This document shows positions 9,235 to 17,667 of a stretch of DNA of 64,000 bases, piece after piece. The stretch's first letter is position 1, and every line of letters begins with the position of its first letter. This stretch comes from Bacillota bacterium (lineage in GTDB: Bacteria; Bacillota; Clostridia; Acetivibrionales; DTU013), in the NCBI GenBank assembly GCA_023418915.1, contig JAEZYU010000004.1, positions 10,498 to 74,497 of the forward strand, read 5' to 3'. The notes under the pieces are model-generated. The model searched no databases. It was given only the letters and a program-made list of their open reading frames with translations, and was not told where the DNA came from. The position numbers were made by a program, and so were the translations under genes.

Positions 9235-10344
9235 ATGAGGTGTGATATCTGCCCAAGAAAGTGCAATATTGACAGATCAATAAAAAAAGGCTATTGCGGC
9301 ATGGGAGAAGATCCTGTGGTGGCTAGAGCATTTCTTCATATGTGGGAAGAACCGTGTATCAGTGGTACAAGGGGCTCAGGTGCCGTTTTCTTTTCTGGGT
9401 GCAGCCTTAAATGCATCTACTGTCAGAACCATGAGATCAGTCATGAGGGGCGAGGCAGGGAAATAACTGTAAGGGAGCTGGCGAATCTCTTCATCTCATT
9501 GAGAGACAAGGGTGCACACAACATAAATCTTGTGACTCCGACTCATTTCGGCCCAGCCATAAGAGAAGCACTTAGTATTGCCAAAGGTCATAACTCCTTA
9601 TCCGGGCAGGCTAATGCGGCAGCAGATATGAAGCCAGACCCGGCTTCAGCAAGGCCGACAGATCCAGCTTCGGGTATAAAGCCAGGTCGTACGTCGATAA
9701 CACAGGCAGATCCAGCTTCGGACATAAAGCCAGGTCGTGCATCGATAACACAGGCAGATCCAGCTTCGGACATAGCAGAAAAAGAAAAGGGTCAATATAT
9801 ATACTGCGCCAATAGGACAAGGCCTCTTGACATCCCTGTGGTATACAACACAAACGGCTACGACAGAACAACACAGCTCCGGCTGCTTGAAGAGCATGTG
9901 GATGTTTATTTGCCGGATCTCAAATATATTAGTCCTGAAGTCTCAAAGGAGTACTCCGGGGTTTCAGACTATTTTGACAAGGCATCATCTGCTGTACTTG
10001 AGATGTACAGGCAAAAGGGGGAGCCCGTATTCGATAGCGGCGGTATGATAAAAAAAGGTGTGATAATAAGGCATCTGGTACTTCCCGGCCACACATCAGA
10101 AACTCTCAGGGTACTGGACTGGATATCAGAGAATATTTCTTCGGATGCATACGTGAGCTTAATGAGCCAGTATGTCCCATGCCATATGGCCTGCGTCCAC
10201 AGCAGGATAGGCAGGCACATCACCAGACGTGAGTATGATAAGGTAGTCAACGGATTCCTCAGGCTTGGTTTGAACGGATTTGTCCAGGAGCGTGAGTCGG
10301 CATCTGAGGAATTTATTCCGGATTTTGACATGGATCTATACTAG
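9235..10344 (+). CDS. radical SAM protein, PflA-like, with internal repeat insertion
   Basis: The N terminus has extra cysteines (MRCDICPRKCN, GYCGMGE), followed by the radical SAM cluster motif CSLKCIYC (Cys 56, 60, 63). These features are shared by the uncharacterised 'pyruvate formate-lyase activating enzyme-like' family. IPVVYNTNGYD, VYLPDLKY and HLVLPGH are conserved core strands. Between the helix ending near residue 124 (AIREALSIAKGHN) and the strand at about 200 there is a low-complexity insertion of about 70 residues, built from a 16-residue repeat rich in Asp, Pro, Ala and Ser. The family normally passes directly from one to the other. Function unknown; it probably activates a glycyl-radical or related enzyme. 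Confidence 0.8.
   Translation: MRCDICPRKCNIDRSIKKGYCGMGEDPVVARAFLHMWEEPCISGTRGSGAVFFSGCSLKCIYCQNHEISHEGRGREITVRELANLFISLRDKGAHNINLVTPTHFGPAIREALSIAKGHNSLSGQANAAADMKPDPASARPTDPASGIKPGRTSITQADPASDIKPGRASITQADPASDIAEKEKGQYIYCANRTRPLDIPVVYNTNGYDRTTQLRLLEEHVDVYLPDLKYISPEVSKEYSGVSDYFDKASSAVLEMYRQKGEPVFDSGGMIKKGVIIRHLVLPGHTSETLRVLDWISENISSDAYVSLMSQYVPCHMACVHSRIGRHITRREYDKVVNGFLRLGLNGFVQERESASEEFIPDFDMDLY
9637..9774 (+). repeat. 48-bp in-frame minisatellite inside the radical SAM gene
   Basis: Two near-identical 48-bp units (9661-9708 and 9709-9756), a partial third (9757-9774) and a decayed partial unit before them. 48 is divisible by 3, so the frame is kept. Each unit encodes 16 residues beginning DPAS and containing IKPGR and SITQA. 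Confidence 0.85.
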
Positions 10345-10764
10345 TGACATAAATCTATACAGATATCATATTTATTCAAAATGGAAAGGCGACAAGGAAG
10401 AGGTAAAGTAATGGCTATTATCAAGAAATACTATTACACAAATTCATGCGATATAGAAATAACGAAGTGAAAGGTGTCCCCCATCTGACAATGTAATAAT
10501 TTAATGGACCATAAAAAGCACTATTTCGAAAATTATTGCCCGAATTTTATAACATAGGCAATTTTTTTGTATGTCTGTTTTTCCGCTTAAAATCTACATT
10601 TAGCACATTATAATTTACTAATAAAGAAATATTTTGCATTAAAGCATGGAAGTTTCTTCTAGATTATGATAAAATCAGTCACGTCGAAATTATGTAATTT
10701 AATTACATATAAGGAATATGTAACAATATTCGACATTGTAAAACCATTTTAGTGAGGGATCATC
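10345..10764. other. intergenic stretch before the Tad/kinase locus
   Basis: 420 nt without a recognised gene. The only candidate is a 19-codon ORF at 10411-10470 (MAIIKKYYYTNSCDIEITK) preceded by GAAGAGG; it has no recognised homologue. The second half is AT-rich and probably holds the promoter of the kinase gene. Confidence 0.4.
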
Positions 10765-12735
10765 ATGCAGGTTGGAGATTTTTTCATCGACAAGTATTTC
10801 ATAGAAAAAATTCTGGGCAGGGGTGGTATGGGAACCGTTTATCTGGCCAGGAATATCAATACTGATAAGCTTTGGGCCATCAAAGAAATATGCGGGCATC
10901 ATAGCGATGAAATAGATCCGGCGTCAGAGCCAAACCTGCTAAAAAAGCTTGATCATCCTGCGCTTCCCAAACTATATGATATAGTCAAGCAGGATGGGAA
11001 GCTGTATATGATAACAGACTATATCGAAGGTGTTTCACTGGATAAATGGCTTGAAGCTGAGGGAAGAGCAGCGCAGGAAACCATAGTCGATTGGGCGGTA
11101 CAGCTTTGTATGGCGTTGAAGTATCTTCACTGTGTAAAACCGAATCCCATCATATACAGAGACATAAAGCCATCCAATATAATGCTGACAGATACAGGCG
11201 TACTCAAGTTGATTGATTTTGGTACTGCCAGAGAATACAAGCCGCAGTCCGAGGCCGATACAGTATACATTGGAACGCGGGGATATGCAGCTCCGGAGCA
11301 GTTTGGAACCGGTCAGACAAGTGCGTCATCGGACATATACAGTCTCGGTGTCACGCTGCACCATCTTGCAACAGGGAAAAGTCCCGTAGAGCCTCCTTAC
11401 AGGCTTGAGCCCATAAGATATTATGATCAGAGCTTCTCTCCTGAACTTGATGCAATAATAGCCAGATGTACATGTGAATTACCGGCAAACCGTTTTCAAA
11501 GCGTGTTGGAACTGATCGATGAACTCAACTCCGTACGCTGCAGGCTATCTTCAACCTCGGCGGTCACCAGTCGGAACAGTGTAATTACCAGAGAAGCTGA
11601 TATGGAAGTAAAGCCTGTAGCAAAGGATAGCGAAGACTTACGAAAAAATAGCAGGTTCAGCAGGCATAAAAGATTGAGGCTGAACATCAAGGGCAGAAAA
11701 AGCAGCGCTTTAGAGGCGCCGCATTCAAAGCGTATAAAAATGGCAACCGATGAAAACGGAAACAAAGCCGATCGTAAAAATGTGTTTATCGATAAAGCTG
11801 AAAATAATACAGAGCACAAACCAGAGCACAAGCCAGAGCACAAACCAGAGCACAAACCAGAGCACAAGCCAGAAATCCGGAGCTTCAGGAGATTGGTCAT
11901 AGCCGTCTGGGACAATGCCGAATTCGGCTGCGAGCTGGCATATACAGCAGCAAAGCTTACCGGAGGGAATGTGCTGCTGGCAGACCTTGACTTGCTGGCG
12001 CCAAAGGCTGATCTGATCCTCAACGTCGGGAAGTATCCGTCTAAACCGGCCAAATACAGTATGCTCGGGCGTTCAGGGCTGGATATTGTGATGGATGCTG
12101 CAAGTAAGGGAATGCTGACACCGGCACTGATCACACAGGCATCTGTTTCCAGAAAGGATATGAAAAATCTATATATATTGACCGGTAACTATAGGTTGGA
12201 GAATTATGAGTATTACAGCGAGGATAGTGTGCCGCAGTTGATAGAAATATGCTACAGGAATTTCGATGTCACGGTGCTGCTTGTTAATCGCTCGATATAT
12301 GACGCATTTACATTGGCGGCGCTATTAAGATCAGACTATAACATAGCTGCCGTTAAAGGTGAAATGGGACTGCTCAGGGAGTACAACACATATATAGCAT
12401 TTCTGAATGAAAAGCAGCATCTTGCTGAGGATAAAACCAGATTCGTCCTCTTCGAATACGACAAAGTATCTGATATGAGTGAGGCTGAAATCAGGCAAGC
12501 GTCCCGTGACAATCTTCTGGGCAGTATATCATACAGTAAAAAGCGTATCCTGTACAGAAATCTCAAGAGTTCATATGTTTCCCATATGGAAAGAAATATT
12601 ATTGATGACTATTACCGCATTCATGAAAAACTGGGGCTGATACCTTCAGCCGGTCTGCTGCCCATGTTCAGACAGCTTTGCAGCAGCTTGTTCGGCGGTG
12701 TGGTCCATCAAAAGAGTAAAGCCATGGAGGGGTAA
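10765..12735 (+). CDS. Ser/Thr protein kinase fused to a CpaE-like, P-loop-less domain
   Basis: 656 residues in three parts. Residues 1-270 form a Hanks-type kinase: glycine loop GRGGMGTVYLARN, catalytic Lys in WAIKE, YRDIKPSNIML (Tyr for the usual His), DFG, and GYAAPEQ. Residues 270-372 form a basic linker ending in five HKPE repeats. From about 373 is a MinD/CpaE-like domain with VLLADLDLLAPKADLIL and NLYILTGNYRLENYEYYS; however the Walker A loop expected after the first strand (KGGxGKT) is replaced by WDNAEFGCELAYTAA, so ATP binding there is doubtful. No transmembrane or PASTA segment. It directly precedes the CpaF ATPase gene, so it probably takes the CpaE place in the Tad machine and adds phosphorylation control (inference). 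Confidence 0.8.
   Translation: MQVGDFFIDKYFIEKILGRGGMGTVYLARNINTDKLWAIKEICGHHSDEIDPASEPNLLKKLDHPALPKLYDIVKQDGKLYMITDYIEGVSLDKWLEAEGRAAQETIVDWAVQLCMALKYLHCVKPNPIIYRDIKPSNIMLTDTGVLKLIDFGTAREYKPQSEADTVYIGTRGYAAPEQFGTGQTSASSDIYSLGVTLHHLATGKSPVEPPYRLEPIRYYDQSFSPELDAIIARCTCELPANRFQSVLELIDELNSVRCRLSSTSAVTSRNSVITREADMEVKPVAKDSEDLRKNSRFSRHKRLRLNIKGRKSSALEAPHSKRIKMATDENGNKADRKNVFIDKAENNTEHKPEHKPEHKPEHKPEHKPEIRSFRRLVIAVWDNAEFGCELAYTAAKLTGGNVLLADLDLLAPKADLILNVGKYPSKPAKYSMLGRSGLDIVMDAASKGMLTPALITQASVSRKDMKNLYILTGNYRLENYEYYSEDSVPQLIEICYRNFDVTVLLVNRSIYDAFTLAALLRSDYNIAAVKGEMGLLREYNTYIAFLNEKQHLAEDKTRFVLFEYDKVSDMSEAEIRQASRDNLLGSISYSKKRILYRNLKSSYVSHMERNIIDDYYRIHEKLGLIPSAGLLPMFRQLCSSLFGGVVHQKSKAMEG
11812..11871 (+). 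repeat. 12-bp in-frame repeat encoding the HKPE linker
   Basis: Five tandem copies of a 12-bp unit (GAGCACAAACCA type, with A/G variation at one position) encode repeated Glu-His-Lys-Pro between the kinase and CpaE-like domains. Confidence 0.85.
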
Positions 12736-12739
12736 GTAT

Positions 12740-13942
12740 ATGCCTGTAGTCAAATCTCACCACAAGCTTTTTTATCAAAACCATAATATTGAAGAGAAGA
12801 ATGCTTACGATATGAACATGATCATATCAGGCATCACAAATGACATTCTCAGGGAATGCCCATCGCTTGTGGCGGATGTCGCAGCAGGGCGTGCCTCGAG
12901 GAGCGTCCTGGAGACAGTTGTAATAAAAGATATCGATATGCACAGGTACCACTCAGGCATCAGCAGAGATGAACTGATCAGAAAGGTAATAGATTTTATG
13001 TTTGGTTATGGTGAACTGCAGCCATATATTGATGATGAGGATATCACAGATATCGACGGTACTTTTTTCAATCAATTTGTCATAAAGAGACATGGGATGC
13101 GCAGCAAGATACCCGTCAGCTTTGGAAATGAGAAGATATTCGATACATACTGCAAGCTTGTCGCAGTCCGTAACGGCGGCATACTGAATGAAAACGACAG
13201 CCATTGCAGAGTGACCGATGAAGGAAACAGACTGAGGATCAATGTTTCAATAAAGCCAAGAAATATATCAAGCCCTGCCATAAGTATAAGAAAGCACAGA
13301 AAAAGCAGCTACAAAATAGAGGACCTTATGAGGCTTGGCATGCTCGACGACGAGCTGGTCTGCCTGTTGAGAAGGTTGGCGCAAGGCGATTCATCCATAC
13401 TGTTCTGCGGAAAGGGTGCAGCAGGCAAAACTACACTAATGCGGGCTTTTTTAAATATACTGCCCGAAATGGAAAGAGTACTCATCGTTGAATCCGATGC
13501 GGAGATCTACCCGGACAAACCATATTGCATAGAGCAGAGGATCAAAAAGCAGAATGTGGGCGGAAGGCCGGTGACGTTGAAGGATCTGGTCAAGGATGGT
13601 CTGACAATGTCGCTGGACACTTACTGTGTCGGAGAGATTACAGGAGATGAGGCATGGGAATTTGTGAAGGCTGCGTTTTCAGGTCACAGGGGAATCGCAA
13701 CGACGCATTCAGAAAGTGCCGGCGATGCATTCGGACGGCTGTTGACGCTTAGCAAGGGAGCCAATATTGGAGAAAGTGAAAAGACTATCAAGGAGATGCT
13801 TGGCAGGAGCATAGACGTGATTTTCTATCTCAGAGAATTCTGTGTGATCGAGGTTCTTGAGGTATGCGGTTATAACGGACAGAAGGACGAATTCACTTAT
13901 AACAGACTGTATCCGGCAAATGGAGGTGGTATGGTTGAATAG
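12740..13942 (+). CDS. cpaF: CpaF/TadA-type pilus assembly ATPase
   Basis: Type II/IV secretion ATPase of the VirB11/CpaF family, which powers Tad pilus assembly. An N-terminal helical domain precedes the RecA-like core: Walker A GKGAAGKTT, VLIVESDAEIYPD (Asp box), LDTYCVGEITGDEAWEF (Walker B region), and GHRGIATTHSESA (His box). A longer frame opens at 12698 inside the kinase gene, but GGAGGGG at 12727-12733 lies 6 nt before ATG 12740, giving 400 residues. The next gene starts within its last codons. Confidence 0.92.
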   Translation: MPVVKSHHKLFYQNHNIEEKNAYDMNMIISGITNDILRECPSLVADVAAGRASRSVLETVVIKDIDMHRYHSGISRDELIRKVIDFMFGYGELQPYIDDEDITDIDGTFFNQFVIKRHGMRSKIPVSFGNEKIFDTYCKLVAVRNGGILNENDSHCRVTDEGNRLRINVSIKPRNISSPAISIRKHRKSSYKIEDLMRLGMLDDELVCLLRRLAQGDSSILFCGKGAAGKTTLMRAFLNILPEMERVLIVESDAEIYPDKPYCIEQRIKKQNVGGRPVTLKDLVKDGLTMSLDTYCVGEITGDEAWEFVKAAFSGHRGIATTHSESAGDAFGRLLTLSKGANIGESEKTIKEMLGRSIDVIFYLREFCVIEVLEVCGYNGQKDEFTYNRLYPANGGGMVE

Positions 13943-15158
13943 CACTCATACAGTCTCTGGTTTGCCGTTGCTGCTTAGATATTTTAAAGGCTGTTCAACT
14001 ATTTTACATAATAAAAGCGCTGTATTTGACATGAGTCAAGGCACGGATGCACTTGGAGCTAAAAATGTAGTGCCGCTTCTGATTATATCTGCACTGCTCC
14101 TTCTTGCCGACATAATTTTGGCTGTTGCGATCGCAAAATGCTTAACTCGCAGAGAAGCTGCTGAAAAAATTAAGCAATGGTTCCGGCAGAAGCTTATTGA
14201 TATAAAGTCTTTGTTTTTCGGAAACAGAACAGAGAAATATGACAGTTACAGCCGAGGACTAGTCGGTAAAGGAGGAACCGCAAAGGGAGGGTTCACTAAA
14301 CACAGAGCGGGAGGCCGTACCGGTAAAGGCATCTCCGGTTCAGGAGCTTTTGCCGGACAGAATTTGAATACACTCTATGGGCTTAACCTGCTTGAGCGTA
14401 TTGAGCTGTTATATATAGAAAAATCAAACATCAGACATTATCTTCCTTTTATGAATGTTTACATATTGATTTTACTGGTTTTACTTATATATATTACAGC
14501 ATACGGATATGTTTACAGACTGCTTAGCTTTTTCCCATCGGCAGCTGTTATAAGCGGAGTTGTGTCTCTGGCGCCTGTGTTTGCGCTGGAGCTGCTTGCC
14601 AGGTACAATTCGGAAACCATCCGAAGGAGGCTGTCCGAGTACATTTCGGTGCTAAACAGGTGGTGCACTGTAAAAGAAGATATTATATATGCGTTTGAAA
14701 AGTCGCTGGGTTCAAATATAGGAGAACCGCTTCAGACCTTTGTCAGAGATATGGTCATACAGGTGAACCGCGGCATGGACCCCTGTGAGGCGATGGACAT
14801 GTTGAGGATTAAGGTGGACGATCCTCAATTCAGTGATTTTGCTGTCAACATAAAGCTGAGTATACAACACAGAGGGGATATTAAAAAGCTGCTCACAAAT
14901 CTGGAGAACCAGTTTTACAAGATAGATGAGGAATATAACAGGCGCAAAATATCGACATACAAAGACAGGATGTTGATTTATTTCATCATGTTTGCAGTTT
15001 TGGCGATAGCATATTTTTTCATAAGCCTGTCACCGAAGGTAGGAAGCTTTTATCTTGAGACGCTGGAGGGAAAGCTACTGCTGATGGTTTTTAGCTGCAT
15101 GTATGCATTAGGCTTTTATCTGACTGCCGGGATAACCAGGTTTAAGAGCCAGGGGTGA
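13935..15158 (+). CDS. TadB-like type II secretion F-domain membrane protein
   Basis: About 407 residues. One N-terminal transmembrane helix, a Gly/Lys-rich linker (residues 100-130), two more helices near residues 175-215, a cytoplasmic region with the T2SF pattern (FVRDMVIQVNRGMDPCEAMDMLRIKVDDPQF), and two C-terminal helices. It should form the inner-membrane platform with the next gene. The frame is open from 13857, but GGAGG at 13922-13926 sits 8 nt before a TTG at 13935, 8 nt inside cpaF; this TTG is the most likely start and implies translational coupling. Confidence 0.8.
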   Translation: MNSTHTVSGLPLLLRYFKGCSTILHNKSAVFDMSQGTDALGAKNVVPLLIISALLLLADIILAVAIAKCLTRREAAEKIKQWFRQKLIDIKSLFFGNRTEKYDSYSRGLVGKGGTAKGGFTKHRAGGRTGKGISGSGAFAGQNLNTLYGLNLLERIELLYIEKSNIRHYLPFMNVYILILLVLLIYITAYGYVYRLLSFFPSAAVISGVVSLAPVFALELLARYNSETIRRRLSEYISVLNRWCTVKEDIIYAFEKSLGSNIGEPLQTFVRDMVIQVNRGMDPCEAMDMLRIKVDDPQFSDFAVNIKLSIQHRGDIKKLLTNLENQFYKIDEEYNRRKISTYKDRMLIYFIMFAVLAIAYFFISLSPKVGSFYLETLEGKLLLMVFSCMYALGFYLTAGITRFKSQG

Positions 15159-15162
15159 TGTG

Positions 15163-16068
15163 ATGAAGCATATTCTTGAAGTATGTAAGGAAAATAATGT
15201 GATGTGTCTGCTGCTTGCCATGGCAAATGTACTTTTGGGAGTCTTACTCTCGAGACGGATCTGGCTGACTGGTTCGAAGAGGGTAATAGAGGCGCTGGGA
15301 GCCAGAAATCCCGGAATTTCACTGTATAAGCGCTGTTCTATGCTAGTTGAGCAGGGAATGGCTGCTTGTGACAGGAGAATGGGAAAGGGCAGCTTGTATA
15401 AAAAAGCACGGGAAAAAATGAGAAAGGCAGGATATCGGGGAGAATATGCAGCTATCGTATACCTTTTTGTCAGATATGTGATATCAGTAGCGGCTTTTCT
15501 TACAGCCCTGGTTATCAATTTTCCGGACATTATCAGACCTGTTGCAGCAGTGGTCTTGATCTATTCAGTCAGCGAATCAGTGATATCCTCAAATAAGCGA
15601 AAGGTCAACCTGAGATTTCAAAAGCACATATACAAGATATACAAATACCTGCATAATCAGATAACATCGGGTGTAAAGCCTACAGACGCCGTCAGGACAG
15701 TCTATGAAACGACTGATGATAATGAGATCAGGGAGATACTAGTCAGATTGGCCGCCAGATATGAATTGACGTTGGATATCGACAATGCACTGGAGGAGCT
15801 CAGAACCAGCTTTGATGCCCATGAAGCTGAGACACTCTGCATCGCGCTCAAGCAGGGGATAGAAACCGGAGATAACAAGGATCTGCTTGCCAAGCAGGAA
15901 GATATAATGTTCAAAAAATATTTCAATTATATACAGGCTGAGACAGACAGCTGCAGAAACAGAGGTGTGGCTGCGGCCGCCGTGTATGTGGCTGTAGTGG
16001 CTGCTATGATTATTATTCCGATGCTGGATGAAGTGGGCCAGGCTGTAGGAAAAATATTTATTAACTAG
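15163..16068 (+). CDS. TadC-like pilus platform protein
   Basis: About 301 residues with an N-terminal membrane segment (CLLLAMANVLLGVLLS), a pair of central helices (YVISVAAFLTALVINF and neighbours), a T2SF-like cytoplasmic stretch (HNQITSGVKPTDAVRTVYETTDDNEIREILVRLAARYE), and a C-terminal helix (GVAAAAVYVAVVAAMIIIPML). It pairs with the preceding TadB-like gene. AGGGG at 15151-15155 favours ATG 15163 over the GTG one codon earlier. Confidence 0.78.
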   Translation: MKHILEVCKENNVMCLLLAMANVLLGVLLSRRIWLTGSKRVIEALGARNPGISLYKRCSMLVEQGMAACDRRMGKGSLYKKAREKMRKAGYRGEYAAIVYLFVRYVISVAAFLTALVINFPDIIRPVAAVVLIYSVSESVISSNKRKVNLRFQKHIYKIYKYLHNQITSGVKPTDAVRTVYETTDDNEIREILVRLAARYELTLDIDNALEELRTSFDAHEAETLCIALKQGIETGDNKDLLAKQEDIMFKKYFNYIQAETDSCRNRGVAAAAVYVAVVAAMIIIPMLDEVGQAVGKIFIN

Positions 16069-16166
16069 CTGCAGCGGAGTTTTCTTACAAACTAAATGGG
16101 ATAGTGCAGCTTTTATTAAGTTAAGGAGTAAGGAGTAAGGCACTTACTGTTTATATTGAATAAGTG

Positions 16167-16209
16167 GATAGTGTAAAGTAGCTTATGAAAAACGGTGCAA
16201 AACACTATC
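16167..16209. repeat. 43-bp hairpin repeat, copy 1
   Basis: Bounded by GATAGTGT (16167-16174) and ACACTATC (16202-16209). The body (TAAAGTAGCTTATGAAAAAC) is shared with copies at 22268-22310 and 63006-63047. It lies just upstream of the small pilin-like gene. Confidence 0.8.
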
Positions 16210-16235
16210 TGAAGTAAATGAATGGGGGATGGAAA

Positions 16236-16445
16236 ATGAAACTCAAAAAAACGTTTAGGGACAAATTCATCGACCGGAGAGGAGGCTTTGGTATGAATGA
16301 GCTGCTTGGCATTGCTGCGGCGCTTATAATTGCCGCATTCATAATAATACCGAGCATGCAAGAATTTGCCCAAGCTCTGATGGACGGTCTCAGCGACTGG
16401 TGGAACGATATCGTAGCGAGCAAAATTTTCCCTGATACATTATAA
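16236..16445 (+). CDS. small Flp/Tad-type pilin-like protein
   Basis: 69 residues: a short basic N terminus (MKLKKTFRDKFIDRRGGFG), one hydrophobic helix (MNELLGIAAALIIAAFIIIPSMQEFAQ), and a short amphipathic tail containing DWWND. Size, single helix and place after tadBC fit a Flp-type pilin or TadE-like minor pilin. No clear processing site of the G/XXXXEY type was found, although an E follows GMN in the helix start. GGGGGATGG 6 nt upstream supports ATG 16236 rather than 16218. Confidence 0.6.
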   Translation: MKLKKTFRDKFIDRRGGFGMNELLGIAAALIIAAFIIIPSMQEFAQALMDGLSDWWNDIVASKIFPDTL

Positions 16446-16559
16446 CGAGACGAATAAATGGTATACCCGAATACATTTTAAAGTGTGCGTTAGGTATGGT
16501 CGAACAACTAATCCTAGAGTGAAATCCCAGAGCGAAACGCGCTTATCGAATAAGGACGA

Positions 16560-16644
16560 AGGAGTACGGTTGGTATGGCCGAATACATAGTAAAGGGTGG
16601 GATGCAGGTATGGCTGAATACATGGTAAAGGGTGGGATGCAGGT
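16560..16644. repeat. tandem duplication upstream of a pilin-accessory gene
   Basis: A segment of about 50 nt ending AAAGGGTGGGATGCAGGTAT occurs twice in a row (near 16593-16613 and 16627-16645), preceded by GAATACATAGT or GAATACATGGT. The second copy provides the ribosome site of the gene at 16645. Confidence 0.6.
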
Positions 16645-17022
16645 ATGCCCATAAAACCTGTTGTGACGGGGATAATGCTCATACTTGTCGTGTTTATTCT
16701 GGTTTATCTGGTGGAGTTTTTTATACCTCTTTCTGTGAAGGCAGATACAGATATGCTGTGCAGGACTGCTCTGCTGAAAATGGAGAATGAGGGTGGACTA
16801 AACAGTACCCAGAGGCAGGATCTTAAACAAGAGCTTGAAGGAATAGGACTGACCGGAGTTGTCATACATGCTACGGAAAATGCCCGGCAGGGAGGAATTC
16901 TGACACTTCGGGTCGAGGGCGATTATACGTACAGCGGGCTGACAGGGCTGTTCAACAGAGGTGATGTGACTCTTCGGATGGTCTATGACAAGTCTGCCAT
17001 GTCCAGAAAGGTGATCAACTGA
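16645..17022 (+). CDS. small membrane-anchored pseudopilin-like protein
   Basis: 125 residues: an N-terminal transmembrane helix (VVTGIMLILVVFILVYLVEFFIPL) followed by a soluble domain of mixed helix and strand (GVVIHATENARQGGILTLRVEGDYTY). It resembles DUF4320-type proteins seen in clostridial Tad loci, but this is pattern recognition only. It ends 8 nt before the next gene and belongs to the pilus operon. Confidence 0.6.
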   Translation: MPIKPVVTGIMLILVVFILVYLVEFFIPLSVKADTDMLCRTALLKMENEGGLNSTQRQDLKQELEGIGLTGVVIHATENARQGGILTLRVEGDYTYSGLTGLFNRGDVTLRMVYDKSAMSRKVIN

Positions 17023-17030
17023 GGTCTGTA

Positions 17031-17633
17031 ATGGAAAATTATAAATGTAAACGCTCCCAAAATCGCAGAAAGAGTTCGGCGGGATACCGCAGGCGTATGC
17101 AATGCTGCAACTTAGGGGCTGCCAAAAATGGAAGTGTTGTCACTGAAATCATACTTATGGCTACCATTATGGTATTTATCATATTGCCGATTTTTTCTGT
17201 GGTTATTGAGAAATATATACTGATGGAGAAGGCTCGGGTCATCAGAGATACAGTGGATGTGACGAATATCTCCGCCTATAATGCATTGACTGCATCTGAA
17301 CTTGGCAAAGCTCAAATTGACGCTGAGTATTCTCAGATACTTGAGAATTTCACAGAGATATTAAGCCGGAATCTAAAGCTCGATGAAGGATTGGAACCTG
17401 AACAGGATTCCATAGCCGAGGGGAGAGTTGAGATAATGTCAATCAGAATTTACAGCAGCGGTTTCCCTGTTGTATGTCCTGATGGTGCAATTTTGACAGG
17501 ACCATCTGTACACAGCAGTATAAAGGTACCGGTAAGACCTTCGTTGTACAGAGGTATCATTTTAAATATTCTTGGAAAGGACTATGTCGATATCGTTGTA
17601 CATGTGGATTCGGAGATACCTGTGAATAATTAG
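17031..17633 (+). CDS. TadE-like pilus-associated membrane protein
   Basis: 200 residues. A basic cytoplasmic N terminus, one transmembrane helix (VVTEIILMATIMVFIILPIFSVVIEKYILM), then an extracytoplasmic domain. The E just before the hydrophobic helix resembles TadE/pseudopilin arrangements. Its place after three pilus genes supports a minor pilin role. GAGGT upstream of ATG 17031 gives a normal ribosome site. Confidence 0.6.
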   Translation: MENYKCKRSQNRRKSSAGYRRRMQCCNLGAAKNGSVVTEIILMATIMVFIILPIFSVVIEKYILMEKARVIRDTVDVTNISAYNALTASELGKAQIDAEYSQILENFTEILSRNLKLDEGLEPEQDSIAEGRVEIMSIRIYSSGFPVVCPDGAILTGPSVHSSIKVPVRPSLYRGIILNILGKDYVDIVVHVDSEIPVNN

Positions 17634-17667
17634 TTATACTAAATATATTGATGTCAAGGTGTATTTT

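Noticed and set aside
9588..10331. Minus-strand ORFs opposite the radical SAM gene
   Set aside because: Shadows of the coding strand and its 48-bp repeat.
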